A stretch of 64,000 nucleotides of DNA from Cryobacterium roopkundense (GCF_014200405.1 NZ_JACHBQ010000001.1:2108001-2172000), one strand, 5' to 3'. Counted from the stretch's first letter, positions 48,415 to 57,542 are shown. The notes: generated from the sequence alone by a model not told the origin. Numbers and translations: made by a program.

Positions 48415-49892
48415 AGCGCATTGTGGGTGAATCGGCCGGCGAGCAGGGTGGCGGCCACCGGCATCCGCCTCACGTCGTCGACGGATGCCGTGAGCGGGTC
48501 GATCTCGCACACCGCGAGGTCGGCCGCATCGGCGACGGCGATGCGGTGACGCCCACGAGCGGATGCTGCAAGTCCGGCCTGCCGGCTAATGGACTGCTCG
48601 GGATGCCACGGCTGCCGCCCATCGCGGCTGCGACCGACGGCGGCTGCGAGGGCGACCCACGGGTCGAGCGGGGCAACCGGGGCGTCGGAGCCGAGGGCGA
48701 GGGTGGCCCCGGCGCGCAGCAGGCTCGCGAGTGGGAAGGCCCGCTCGGTGCGGCCCGCCCAGTAGTGGTCGGCCACGTCGCGGTCGTCCATTGCGTGCTC
48801 TGGCTGCACGCTCGCCACGATACCGAGGCTGGCGAAGCGCGCTACATCGGCGTCGGCGAGCAACTGCGCGTGCTCGATGCTGCCCCGACACCCGATGGCT
48901 TCGAAGGCGTCGAGGGCGAGACGGTTGGCGTGGTCGCCGATGGCATGCACGGCCGGTGTCAGTCCCGCGCGCGAGGCCGTGAGCATGCGCTCGAGCAGTT
49001 CGTTCTGCGGCACTGTCAGCAGCCCGTGACCGGAACCGTTCGGGTAGTCCTCGAAGCAATACGCCGTGCGGGTGTTGAGGGAGCCGTCGGTGATCACCTT
49101 GTACGGGCCCACACGCAAGAGCCCGCCGGTGCCCGGCACCGGGTCGCCGGAGCGCAGGCCCAGCCCAATTGCCCGATCAAGATGCTGGCTGTACACACCG
49201 AAATCCACTCGCAGAGAGTCGAACCCGCTCGCGAATCGCCTCGTCCAGGGGTCGAGGTTCCAGGTCATCTCGAGGTCGACGACGCCCACCACGCCACGCC
49301 CCGCTGCCGCACGAGCGGCATCGTGCACCCAGGCATCTGTCTGGGCGTCGGAAACTGTGTCGAGTGCCCGCACCACGTCGAAGGCCTGCTCTTCCTGCAG
49401 CAGCCCCGTGGGGTGCCCGGCAAAGCCGTAGCGCACCAGGGCCGCCGAGTTGAGCCAGCAGCTGTGCAGGTCGCCGCTGATGAGCACGACGGGGGTCGAA
49501 CCCGACACAGCGTCGAGCACTCCCCTCGTGGGCTCGTCGTTCCACAGCCCATCGCGAAAGCCCGAACCGACGAATGTCTCCGCCCCCTCGACACACGGCT
49601 GTGCCACAGCGGATGCCGACAGCATCCGTTCGCCCACCATGACGGCCGCCTCCGCCGCGCTGGCCGCGCGGGAAAGATCGAGCCTGCGAGCAGTCTGCGC
49701 CCATTGGGTGAAGTGCACGTGGTTGTCCCAGAGTCCGGGGATGATCCACCGTTCGCCCAGCTGCACCGTGTGGTCGGCCCGTTCGGTGGGCGCGATGTAC
49801 CCGATACGGGAGATCTGACCGTCGACGACCTGAACGTCGACGATGTCGTCGCTGCCGGGCAGGCGCGCGCCGCGCAGAATCAGGCTTGGCAT
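48411..49892 (-). CDS. Amidohydrolase family protein (YtcJ-like)
   Basis: 493 residues from the ATG at 49892 (MPSLILRGARLPGSDDIVDVQ). Metal-site motif DNHVHFTQW near residue 55, then AVHAIGDHANRLALDAFEA, RGSIEHAQLL and LALGSDAPVAPLDPW, as in YtcJ-type TIM-barrel hydrolases. Substrate unknown. It overlaps the glycosylase gene end by 13 bp and the oxidase start by 4 bp, so all are in one transcript. Confidence 0.9.
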   Translation of the reverse strand: MPSLILRGARLPGSDDIVDVQVVDGQISRIGYIAPTERADHTVQLGERWIIPGLWDNHVHFTQWAQTARRLDLSRAASAAEAAVMVGERMLSASAVAQPCVEGAETFVGSGFRDGLWNDEPTRGVLDAVSGSTPVVLISGDLHSCWLNSAALVRYGFAGHPTGLLQEEQAFDVVRALDTVSDAQTDAWVHDAARAAAGRGVVGVVDLEMTWNLDPWTRRFASGFDSLRVDFGVYSQHLDRAIGLGLRSGDPVPGTGGLLRVGPYKVITDGSLNTRTAYCFEDYPNGSGHGLLTVPQNELLERMLTASRAGLTPAVHAIGDHANRLALDAFEAIGCRGSIEHAQLLADADVARFASLGIVASVQPEHAMDDRDVADHYWAGRTERAFPLASLLRAGATLALGSDAPVAPLDPWVALAAAVGRSRDGRQPWHPEQSISRQAGLAASARGRHRIAVADAADLAVCEIDPLTASVDDVRRMPVAATLLAGRFTHNAL

Positions 49893-50869
49893 GACGGGCA
49901 CCAGTAAAGTTTGCGGGCGGACATTTCTTCGATCACGATGTGGGTTCCGCAGACGCGGCAGGGCAGCCCCTCGCGCTTGTACACCCAGTGCCTGTCGGCT
50001 CTGTTCTTCATGGCGCTCACGTAGTCGGAACGACCGAGGTCGTCCATGGTCATCATCTGACCGGTTTCGACACCGATGTGCAGGAGGTGGGCCCAATCCT
50101 GCCAGAGGGCTCGAACGGCTTCGTCGCTCAGCACCTTGCCTGGGGTGTGAGGATTGATGCCGGCTCGAAAGAGCATCTCGGCTCGATAGACGTTACCGAT
50201 GCCGCTGACCACGGCCTGGTCCATCAGCAGACGGCCGATCGGGGTGGGCTTGCGCCGAATCACGCTCGTGAAACGTTCCTCGGCCTCCGGGCCGCTGTCG
50301 AGTTCGGGATCCGGCCCGAGTCGGTTCATGGCCACGAGGGTCTGGGCGGGGTTGAGCACCACGCAGGCTGTGGGGCCGCGGAGGTCGGCGCACACGGTGT
50401 CGGTGAGCAGGCGCACCCGCACCTGGCCGATCGGCTCTGGCGGAAATGTCTCGAGGTGGTTGAGTTCCTTTTCCTGCTCGGACATTCGCACCCTGGTGCG
50501 CCGCGGCGCGCCGATGCTGTGCAGCGAGTTCTCGCCGGCCGTGTCGAGCACGGCCTCGTCGAGGATCGTTCCCCGCTGGTTGGTCTGGCCCATGCGGCCG
50601 TTCGCCGAGGCGATCGTGGCGTCGAGCAACAGGTCGCCCGTGAAATCCCAGGCGCCGTAGAGGCCCAGATGGATGCGCAGCCAGAGGTCGTGGTCGAACT
50701 CGAGGAACATCTGCTTGCCGATGGCGCGGGCATCCGTCAGGGTGCGCCCGTTGAGAACGGCCGCGCCCTCCACGAAACGCCCCTGCGGCGACGACAGCCG
50801 AACGGTGTGGCCGACAAAGTTGCGTTGGAACTGGCGCGTGATGCGGTGGACGGAATGACCCTCAGGCAC
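49880..50869 (-). CDS. Fpg/Nei family DNA glycosylase (Nei2-like)
   Basis: Base-excision repair glycosylase/AP lyase for oxidised bases, 329 residues. The catalytic N-terminus is MPEGHSVHR (Pro2, Glu3), as in mycobacterial Nei2 rather than the LPEVE form of Fpg. The H2TH region IGNVYRAEMLFRAGINPHTPG is intact. The C-terminal zinc finger is CRVCGTHIVIEEMSARKLYWC-x2-C. Next to rpiB, the same order as in M. tuberculosis. Confidence 0.94.
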   Translation of the reverse strand: MPEGHSVHRITRQFQRNFVGHTVRLSSPQGRFVEGAAVLNGRTLTDARAIGKQMFLEFDHDLWLRIHLGLYGAWDFTGDLLLDATIASANGRMGQTNQRGTILDEAVLDTAGENSLHSIGAPRRTRVRMSEQEKELNHLETFPPEPIGQVRVRLLTDTVCADLRGPTACVVLNPAQTLVAMNRLGPDPELDSGPEAEERFTSVIRRKPTPIGRLLMDQAVVSGIGNVYRAEMLFRAGINPHTPGKVLSDEAVRALWQDWAHLLHIGVETGQMMTMDDLGRSDYVSAMKNRADRHWVYKREGLPCRVCGTHIVIEEMSARKLYWCPSCQA

Positions 50870-50871
50870 GG

Positions 50872-51360
50872 TTAGTGTACGACGCCCTTGCCCGCGATGT
50901 CCCCGGTGGTTTCGTACTCGGCCAGCTGATTGATGCGGCGCGCGTGGCGCTCTTCGTCGGAGAACGGCTCGGCGATGAAGGCATCGATGAAGTCCGTCGC
51001 CTCTTCGATGGTGTGCTCGCGCGCGCCGATCGATATCACGTTGGCGTCGTTGTGCTCTCGGGCGAGACGCGCGGTGCTGAGATTCCAGACGAGCGCGGCG
51101 CGCGCGCCGGTTACCTTGTTGGCCGCCATCTGCTCGCCGTTGCCCGAGCCGCCGAACACCACGCCGAGGGCTTCGATGCCCTGTTCCCGGTCGTTGACCA
51201 CGGCCTGCGCGGCATTGATGCAGAAGGCCGGGTAGTCGTCGAGCGCGTCATAGCTCGTGGGCCCGTGGTCGATGACCTCGTGGCCTGCGGCGCGCAGGTG
51301 CTTGATCAGGTGATTGCTGAGGTCCAGACCGGCGTGGTCCGTGGCGATATGGATGCGCAT
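50872..51360 (-). CDS. rpiB: Ribose-5-phosphate isomerase B
   Basis: Interconverts ribose-5-P and ribulose-5-P; 162 residues. N-terminal MRIHIATDHAGLDLSNHLIKHL, and the phosphate-binding GGSGNGEQMAANKV, the actinobacterial form of the RpiB motif. NVISIGAREHTIEEA is also typical. It ends 2 bp before the glycosylase start and leads the operon rpiB, nei2, amidohydrolase, multicopper oxidase. Confidence 0.96.
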   Translation of the reverse strand: MRIHIATDHAGLDLSNHLIKHLRAAGHEVIDHGPTSYDALDDYPAFCINAAQAVVNDREQGIEALGVVFGGSGNGEQMAANKVTGARAALVWNLSTARLAREHNDANVISIGAREHTIEEATDFIDAFIAEPFSDEERHARRINQLAEYETTGDIAGKGVVH

Positions 51361-51373
51361 AAGAGCAGTCTAT

Positions 51374-52012
51374 TTACGTACGGGGCACAGCGGCGACGGG
51401 GGTGAGGTCGAAATTCGGTTCGCGGGTGCGGCTGCGCTTCAACTCAAAGAATCCGTCGAAGCTCGCGGCGGCGACGATTCCGTCCCAGAGGGCGAGTGCC
51501 TGGTCTCCCATCGGGGCCGGGGAGATGACGGGGCCGAAGAAGGCCACCCCGTTGATGTCGATCACGGGCGTGCCCACGTCTTGTCCCACCCGGTTGATGC
51601 CGTCGAAGTGACTCGCGCGCATCTGAGCGTCGAATTCCACGGAGTCTGCGTGGGCGGCGAAGTCCGCCGGCAGGCCGGCTGCGGCGAGCGCGAGAGGAAT
51701 CACTTCATCGGGATTCGTGTTACCGCCAAGGTGGATCTCGGCGCCGAGAGCGTCGTACAGGGCCTTGACCATCGGCTGCCCGTGCAGCTCCTGTGCCGCC
51801 TGGGCAAGTCGGGTGTACTTGAGGGCCCTCGGGAAGAAGGCGCGATATTCCTCGCTCACGTCCTGGTCTTCGTTGAGCACGGCGAGGCTCATGACGCGCC
51901 ACTCCACATCGAGGTCACGCAGGCGGGCGACTTCGTCCACCCAGCGGGAGGTCATCCAGGCCCAGGGGCACGAGGGGTCGAACCAAAATTTCACGGAATC
52001 AGCCATAGCCAC
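51374..52012 (-). CDS. DsbA family protein related to mycothiol-dependent nitroreductase
   Basis: 212 residues, thioredoxin-like fold with helical insert. The active site WFDPSCPWAWMTSRWVDEV has Cys-Pro-Trp-Ala, so only the first Cys remains. The fold otherwise matches the Rv2466c type (DPLCPWCW). GTPVIDINGVAFFGPVISP is the cis-Pro loop. Located beside rpiB as in mycobacteria. A one-Cys form fits a monothiol mechanism with mycothiol (inference). An internal ATG two codons downstream is an equally possible start. Confidence 0.88.
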   Translation of the reverse strand: MAMADSVKFWFDPSCPWAWMTSRWVDEVARLRDLDVEWRVMSLAVLNEDQDVSEEYRAFFPRALKYTRLAQAAQELHGQPMVKALYDALGAEIHLGGNTNPDEVIPLALAAAGLPADFAAHADSVEFDAQMRASHFDGINRVGQDVGTPVIDINGVAFFGPVISPAPMGDQALALWDGIVAAASFDGFFELKRSRTREPNFDLTPVAAVPRT

Positions 52013-52149
52013 AGCCTAGGCGCAGAATCTGAGTGGGGGTCGATTAGGCGTCTACCCCCCACGCAGGTAGTGTGGACAGGTCAAAAAAATCTGTCACGTG
52101 CAGTACAGCTCTACGTCGCAAGCAATTGATCTCCATGGGAGAAACCCAA

Positions 52150-53715
52150 ATGCCCACAGACCGAAGTAAGTCCACATTGAAATCCGGTGCCACCAGCACC
52201 GCTGGAAAGTTCACTAAGCCGCTTCTCAGGCGCCGCCTCAAGGTTTCCGACGTCAACGTCGTCGACAAGCCCATCATGAAGCGCGCCCTCGGCGGCACCA
52301 TTGTCGGTAACACGATGGAGTGGTACGACGTGGGTATCTTCGGATACCTCATCACGACAATGGGGCCGGTATTTCTACCCGAAGCCGACACATCCGTTCA
52401 AACTCTCTTCCTTCTCGGCACTTTCGCAGCAACCTTCTTCGCCCGCCCGCTCGGCGGCGTGTTCTTCGGCTGGCTCGGAGACCGAATCGGCCGCCAGAAG
52501 GTGCTCGCCACGACCCTCATTCTGATGGCAGCGTCCACGTTCGCCGTGGGCCTGCTGCCTGGCTATGCTCAGGTCGGCGTGTGGGCGGCCGTGCTGCTCG
52601 TGTTCGTGAAGCTCGTGCAGGGATTCTCCACCGGTGGCGAGTACGCCGGCGCGACCACCTTCGTGAGCGAGCATGCCCCCGACAGCCAGCGCGGCTACTT
52701 CGCGAGCTTCCTCGATATGGGAAGCTACCTCGGCTTCGCTATCGGTGCGGCGCTCGTGTCCATCTTGCAGGTCACTCTCGGTCAGGACGTCATGCAGGAC
52801 TGGGGCTGGCGCCTGCCGTTCCTCGTGGCAGGTCCACTCGGCATCATCGCTATCTACTTCAGGATGAAGATCGACGAGTCCCCCGCCTTCCAGGCCACGC
52901 TCGACGCCCAGGAAGAAGCTAACAAAAACCCTGTCGGCGCCACGGCGGCGACCCCCAAGGGACCGCTCGCCATTTTCAAGGCGTACTGGCGCAACATCAT
53001 CATTGCGATGATCCTCGTCGCCGCAGCGAACACCGTAGGCTATGCCCTCACCTCGTACATGCCCACGTACCTCACCGAGAACAAGGGATACGACGAACTG
53101 CACGGAACGGCGCTGACCATCCCGATCCTGGTGGCGATGGCGCTGTGCATCCCGCTCGCCGGCAAACTATCAGACCGGGTCGGACGTCGTCCAGTGCTGT
53201 GGATCGGTGCCATCAGCACGGTTGTGTTGGCGTACCCGGCGTTCCTGCTCATCGGTGTCGGTTCGATCAGTGCCACGCTCTTCGGCCTCGCTCTCATCGC
53301 ATTCCCGGTCACGTTCTATGTGTCCAACCTGGCGAGCGCGCTGCCGGCGCTGTTCCCGACCGCGAGCCGTTACGGAGCGATGGGTATCTCCTACAACTTC
53401 GCGGTGGCCATCTTCGGCGGAACAACGCCGTTCATCATTGCGGCACTTATCGTGTCGACCGGCAACGACATGATGCCGGCCTATTACCTGATGGGCACCT
53501 CTCTCATCGGCGCGATCGCGATCTTCTTCCTGAAGGAATCGGCGAACCGGCCGCTTCCCGGCTCCATGCCGAGCGTGAACACCGACGAAGAGGCGGTCGA
53601 CCTCGTGCGTGACCAGGATGACAACCCGCTGCTGGATCACGATGAGATGCCGTACGACGCGACGTACGAGCCGCCCACGTCGTCTATTCCCGTCCAGGAA
53701 CCGGCCAAGGTCTAA
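52150..53715 (+). CDS. MFS transporter, ProP-like (metabolite/H+ symporter family)
   Basis: 521 residues, 12 helices. MFS loop motifs GWLGDRIGRQK (loop 2-3) and GKLSDRVGRRP (loop 8-9), plus GFSTGGEYAGATTFVSEHAP, which is typical for ProP/KgtP-like symporters. Likely substrates are proline/betaine or organic acids. The ATG at 52150 is preferred over the in-frame ATG at 52135 because GGGAGAA lies 6 bases before it. The C-terminal acidic tail is about 60 residues and lacks an obvious coiled coil. Confidence 0.92.
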   Translation: MPTDRSKSTLKSGATSTAGKFTKPLLRRRLKVSDVNVVDKPIMKRALGGTIVGNTMEWYDVGIFGYLITTMGPVFLPEADTSVQTLFLLGTFAATFFARPLGGVFFGWLGDRIGRQKVLATTLILMAASTFAVGLLPGYAQVGVWAAVLLVFVKLVQGFSTGGEYAGATTFVSEHAPDSQRGYFASFLDMGSYLGFAIGAALVSILQVTLGQDVMQDWGWRLPFLVAGPLGIIAIYFRMKIDESPAFQATLDAQEEANKNPVGATAATPKGPLAIFKAYWRNIIIAMILVAAANTVGYALTSYMPTYLTENKGYDELHGTALTIPILVAMALCIPLAGKLSDRVGRRPVLWIGAISTVVLAYPAFLLIGVGSISATLFGLALIAFPVTFYVSNLASALPALFPTASRYGAMGISYNFAVAIFGGTTPFIIAALIVSTGNDMMPAYYLMGTSLIGAIAIFFLKESANRPLPGSMPSVNTDEEAVDLVRDQDDNPLLDHDEMPYDATYEPPTSSIPVQEPAKV

Positions 53716-53748
53716 GCCCCCAGGTCTAAACACCGCGCGTCTTGCGAC

Positions 53749-53798
53749 AAAACGGATGGTCGTCTCCACCTCACCCCGTGGAAACGGCTGTCCGTTTT
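53749..53798 (+). terminator. Nested hairpin terminator after the MFS gene
   Basis: Outer stem AAAACGGA / TCCGTTTT (8 bp) encloses an inner stem CGTCTCCAC / GTGGAAACG (with one mismatch), followed by CTTCGTG. The U-rich right arm and position 33 bp after the stop fit a Rho-independent terminator before the SDR gene. Confidence 0.65.
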
Positions 53799-53839
53799 CT
53801 TCGTGAAGCGCTCTCAGCCTGCCCACGTAGAATTCTCTG

Positions 53840-55405
53840 ATGATCACTGCGCCTGACACCGTACCGACTGCCACCCCCGCGGGTGTGGACGAGACGGTCG
53901 CCGACGGTGCCGTGACGGTCGCCGACGGTGCCGTGAAGGAGTTCGCCGATTTTCCCGGCCTAGACCCGCACGACATGGCCGTCACCCTCCGCGTCCTCGC
54001 GTCCCTCAGCGACGTTGACCCCGAAGATCCCGACTTCGTGACCGTGCGCCAGGCCACCGCGAAGATGTTCAAGTCCGTGAAGATGGCGCGAAGGGGCGAG
54101 AAGCGCGCGGCCATCAAGGAGGCAGACCGAGAAGTGATCGCGGCGACGGCTACCGGCGCCCCCACGCGCATCGACGACGAGACCCGCGGGGCCCAGCTTT
54201 CCCTCGGCACGACGGCACCCTCCGCCGGGGAGCTGCTGGTGCCGCGAGCCTGCTACATCTGTAAGCAGAAGTACACCCTTGTCGATGCGTTCTACCACCA
54301 GCTCTGCCCGAGCTGCGCGCTCATGAGCCACGCCAAACGTGATGCCCGCACGGACCTCACCGGCAAGCGCGCCCTGCTCACCGGCGGGCGCGCCAAGATC
54401 GGAATGTACATCGCTTTGCGTCTGCTGCGTGACGGAGCTCACACGACAGTCACCACGCGCTTTCCGCGCGATGCCGTTCGCCGATTCGCCGCGATGCCCG
54501 ACTCGAAGGATTGGCTGCACCGGCTCCGCATCGTCGGCATCGACCTGCGCGACCCGGCCCAGGTGATCGCCCTCGCCGATTCGGTTGCTGCTCAGGGCCC
54601 GCTCGACATCCTGATCAACAACGCGGCGCAGACCGTTCGACGTTCGCGCGGCTCGTACTCCCCCCTCGTGGAAGCCGAAGACTCTCCTCTGCCCGACGGT
54701 CCGCTGCCGGAGATAGTGTCGTTCGGTCACACAAACGACGCGCATCCTCTCGCCCTCGCTGCCTCGGTCTCGGGGCACCCTCTTCTCGCCGCGGCCGCTG
54801 GTGCGGGCGCCCTGACAGCGGATGACTTCACCCGGCTAGCCCTTGCGGCCGGGTCGAGTTCCCTGGAAAAGCTCGCTGCCGGCACCGCGATCGACGCGGG
54901 CGGGCTCGTTCCAGACCTGCACGAGGTGAACAGCTGGACGGCGAACGTTCAAGACGTGGACCCGCTTGAGATGCTCGAGGTTCAGCTGTGCAATACGACC
55001 GCGCCATTCCTGCTGGTGAGCCGGCTGCGGGCGTCGCTCACGGCATCCGCTGCCCGCCGAACCTATATCGTCAACGTGTCGGCGATGGAGGGTGTGTTCG
55101 GCCGCGGGTACAAGGGACCCGGCCACCCACACACCAACATGGCCAAGGCGGCGCTCAACATGCTCACCCGCACGAGCGCGAAGGAGATGCTCGACGACGG
55201 CATTCTCATGACGAGCGTGGATACCGGTTGGATCACGGACGAACGGCCGCACCCCACCAAGATCCGCCTCGCCGAGGAGGGCTTTCATGCCCCGCTTGAC
55301 CTTGTGGACGGCGCGGCGCGGGTATATGACCCGATTGTGCGCGGCGAGGCCGGCGAAGACCTGTGCGGCGTCTTCCTGAAGGACTACCAGTCCGGCGCCT
55401 GGTAG
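53840..55405 (+). CDS. Atypical short-chain dehydrogenase/reductase with N-terminal Cys4 insert
   Basis: 521 residues. The N-terminal part (about 1-175) is non-SDR. It has an imperfect direct repeat TVADGAV / TVADGAV near 22-33 and a Cys4 motif C-Y-I-C ... C-P-S-C at about 138-158, probably a zinc ribbon. The Rossmann SDR follows: KRALLTGGRAKIGMYIAL, then ILINNAAQTVRR with the NNAA motif. The active site has the Ser (IVNVSAMEG) and Lys (NMAK), but the Tyr four residues before Lys is Thr (HTNMAKAAL). Dehydrogenase chemistry may be altered or lost. Oxidoreductase by fold only. Confidence 0.88.
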   Translation: MITAPDTVPTATPAGVDETVADGAVTVADGAVKEFADFPGLDPHDMAVTLRVLASLSDVDPEDPDFVTVRQATAKMFKSVKMARRGEKRAAIKEADREVIAATATGAPTRIDDETRGAQLSLGTTAPSAGELLVPRACYICKQKYTLVDAFYHQLCPSCALMSHAKRDARTDLTGKRALLTGGRAKIGMYIALRLLRDGAHTTVTTRFPRDAVRRFAAMPDSKDWLHRLRIVGIDLRDPAQVIALADSVAAQGPLDILINNAAQTVRRSRGSYSPLVEAEDSPLPDGPLPEIVSFGHTNDAHPLALAASVSGHPLLAAAAGAGALTADDFTRLALAAGSSSLEKLAAGTAIDAGGLVPDLHEVNSWTANVQDVDPLEMLEVQLCNTTAPFLLVSRLRASLTASAARRTYIVNVSAMEGVFGRGYKGPGHPHTNMAKAALNMLTRTSAKEMLDDGILMTSVDTGWITDERPHPTKIRLAEEGFHAPLDLVDGAARVYDPIVRGEAGEDLCGVFLKDYQSGAW

Positions 55406-55418
55406 CTAGGCTGTCGGC

Positions 55419-56126
55419 ATGGCCACAGTTATTCTCGTGCGGCACGGCCGCACCACCGCGAATGCCACGGGCATGCTGGCCGGGCGTACCGCTGGCGTGG
55501 TGCTCGACCAGGTCGGGCGCGAACAGGCCACGACCACGGGTCTGCGTCTGGCCACGGTTCCCGTCGTCGCACTTGTCTCGAGCCCGCTCGAACGTTGCCT
55601 CGAGACATCCCAGCTGATCCTCGATCGCCAGACCGGCATTCTCACGACCACTCTTGAGCCGAACCTCACGGAGTGTGACTACGGCCAGTGGCAAGGGCGT
55701 GCCCTCGGTGAGCTCGCCAAGGAGAAGCTCTGGTCCGTCGTGCAGTCCCAACCGTCGGCTGCGGTATTCCCCGGCGGCGAGTCACTGGCGGCGATGCAGG
55801 CTCGGTCTGTCGCCGCGATCAGGCGTCTCGACGCGGCGTTCGAGGCCGAGCACGGGCCCGGCGCCGTGTGGGTGGCGGTGAGCCACGGCGACATCATCAA
55901 ATCAATCGTGGCCGACGCGCTCGGCATGCACCTCGACCTCTTCCAGCGGATTAATATCGGGCCCGCGTCGGTGTCGATCGTGCAGTACGGAACCAGCCGA
56001 CCGACGGTACACGCCACCAACACGGACGCGGGCGACCTCTCGTGGCTGCGTTCGACCGCCCCGTTGACGGACGCGCCCGTGGGTGGCGGGGCAGGTACTC
56101 AGGTGCCGGACACCGCACACTCGTAA
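55419..56126 (+). CDS. Histidine phosphatase family protein (MSMEG_4193 type)
   Basis: 235 residues. The phospho-histidine motif LVRHGRTTANA has R8-H9-G10, and the second catalytic His is in WVAVSHGDIIKSIVADAL. ECDYGQWQGRALGEL is the acid/base region. The MSMEG_4193 subfamily is found next to DUF3090 and SCO1664 genes in many actinobacteria, as here. The phosphorylated substrate is unknown. It starts 13 bp after the SDR gene. Confidence 0.92.
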   Translation: MATVILVRHGRTTANATGMLAGRTAGVVLDQVGREQATTTGLRLATVPVVALVSSPLERCLETSQLILDRQTGILTTTLEPNLTECDYGQWQGRALGELAKEKLWSVVQSQPSAAVFPGGESLAAMQARSVAAIRRLDAAFEAEHGPGAVWVAVSHGDIIKSIVADALGMHLDLFQRINIGPASVSIVQYGTSRPTVHATNTDAGDLSWLRSTAPLTDAPVGGGAGTQVPDTAHS

Positions 56127-56135
56127 AATATCCCC

Positions 56136-56681
56136 ATGCCCACAATCGTCCATAAGTTCGCCTGGCCCGATCGAGTCGTGGTCGGCACCGTCGGTCAACC
56201 AGGGTCACGCAAGTTCTACCTGCAGGTTCGCACCCGATCCGACATCGTCAGCATCGCCCTGGAGAAAGAGCAATCGGCTCTGCTGGCCGAAAAGATCGAT
56301 GAGATCCTCGACCAGCTCATGAATCACGAGGGCAATCCGCTAAGCATTCCGGCCACGACACCTGTCGAACTCGTTGACAACGACCCGCTCGAGCAGCCCG
56401 TCGACGAGCAGTTCCGGACCGGAGCCCTCAGCCTGGGCTGGGATCCCTCGACGGCGCAGGTCGTGATCGAGGCGTATCCCCTCGTGGAGTCAGAGGAAGA
56501 CGCCCCCGACACCGACCCAACCGAACCGGTGGAAATGCTGCTGGTGCGACTTCCGGTCGGTACTGCACGAGCATTTGCCAAGCGCACCCGGGAGATAGTG
56601 GGCGCCGGCCGCCCGATGTGCCCCTATTGCGGTGACCCGATGGACCCGGACGGTCACGCCTGCATTCTCGGCGAACACTGA
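56136..56681 (+). CDS. DUF3090 family protein
   Basis: 181 residues. The N-terminal domain is MPTIVHKFAWPDRVVVGTVG, then GSRKFYLQVRTRSDIVSIALEKEQ. The C-terminal zinc-knuckle-like segment is CPYCGDPMDPDGHAC, with three Cys and one His. The family is actinobacterial and always near the phosphatase and SCO1664 genes. It starts 9 bp after the phosphatase stop and its last base overlaps the next start. Function unknown; an adaptor role is an inference. Confidence 0.92.
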   Translation: MPTIVHKFAWPDRVVVGTVGQPGSRKFYLQVRTRSDIVSIALEKEQSALLAEKIDEILDQLMNHEGNPLSIPATTPVELVDNDPLEQPVDEQFRTGALSLGWDPSTAQVVIEAYPLVESEEDAPDTDPTEPVEMLLVRLPVGTARAFAKRTREIVGAGRPMCPYCGDPMDPDGHACILGEH

Positions 56682-57451
56682 TGGCGCGGGAGGCCGACCT
56701 TGATGTGACTGAACTCACCCTCAGGGGCCGCATCACCACGGCCTCCAACGCGACCTTCCTCGGGAGCATCGGTGACACAGCGGTCGTCTACAAGCCCATA
56801 GCCGGGGAACGGCCCCTGTGGGATTTTCCCGACGGAAACCTCGCGCGTCGGGAGGCCGCCGCATACCTCGTGTCTCAGGCCTTCGGCTGGAATGTGGTTC
56901 CCCGCACGTGGTTGCGCAACGGCCCGCGGGGCTTCGGAATGGTGCAACTCTGGAAGGAACCCGACCCGGAGCAGGACGCTGTGGATCTCGTCGACGCGGA
57001 GGATATGCCCGACGCGGGGTGGCGCCATGTGCTCGACGGCACGGACGAAAACGGTCGCACGGTCTCACTCATTCACGAGGACTCGCTTGCCCTCCGGCGG
57101 ATGGCCGTCTTCGACATCGTCGTCAACAACGCCGACCGCAAGGGCGCCCACATCCTGCCGATGCCGGACGGACACCGCCACGGTGTCGACCACGGCCTCA
57201 CCTTCCACGTCGATCACAAGCTGCGCACGGTGCTCTGGGGCTGGCTCGGCGACGCTCTCACTTCCGACGAGATCGCCGGTATCGACCGCGTGCGCGCGCA
57301 GCTCTGTGGCGAGCTCGGTCACACCCTCGCGGAACTGCTGACGCCCGGTGAGATCGACGCCGTGGCGACTCGCTGTGACAGATTGCTCTCCGAAGGGACG
57401 TTCCCGGCTCCCGAAGGCGACATGCCCGCCGTACCCTGGCCGATCTTCTAG
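56681..57451 (+). CDS. SCO1664 family protein (PI3/4-kinase-like fold)
   Basis: 256 residues. Kinase-like features are VVYKPIAGERPLWDF (nucleotide-binding Lys), REAAAYLVSQAFGWNVVP, the catalytic-loop-like DIVVNNADRKGAHIL, and a metal-binding VDHGLTFH in place of DFG. This resembles the PI3K/HipA/FAM20-type fold. Paired with a phosphatase in one operon, it suggests a phosphorylation switch. In mycobacteria the neighbour is mshC, which is not here. ATG overlaps the DUF3090 stop region. Confidence 0.9.
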   Translation: MAREADLDVTELTLRGRITTASNATFLGSIGDTAVVYKPIAGERPLWDFPDGNLARREAAAYLVSQAFGWNVVPRTWLRNGPRGFGMVQLWKEPDPEQDAVDLVDAEDMPDAGWRHVLDGTDENGRTVSLIHEDSLALRRMAVFDIVVNNADRKGAHILPMPDGHRHGVDHGLTFHVDHKLRTVLWGWLGDALTSDEIAGIDRVRAQLCGELGHTLAELLTPGEIDAVATRCDRLLSEGTFPAPEGDMPAVPWPIF

Positions 57452-57542
57452 TCCGACAGTCCCTCGTGGAAGCCGTCGCGTGACAGCCCGAAGGGGAAAA
57501 ATACCGAGGTCCACGCTTGGCATAGTGGGACTCGTTATGGCG

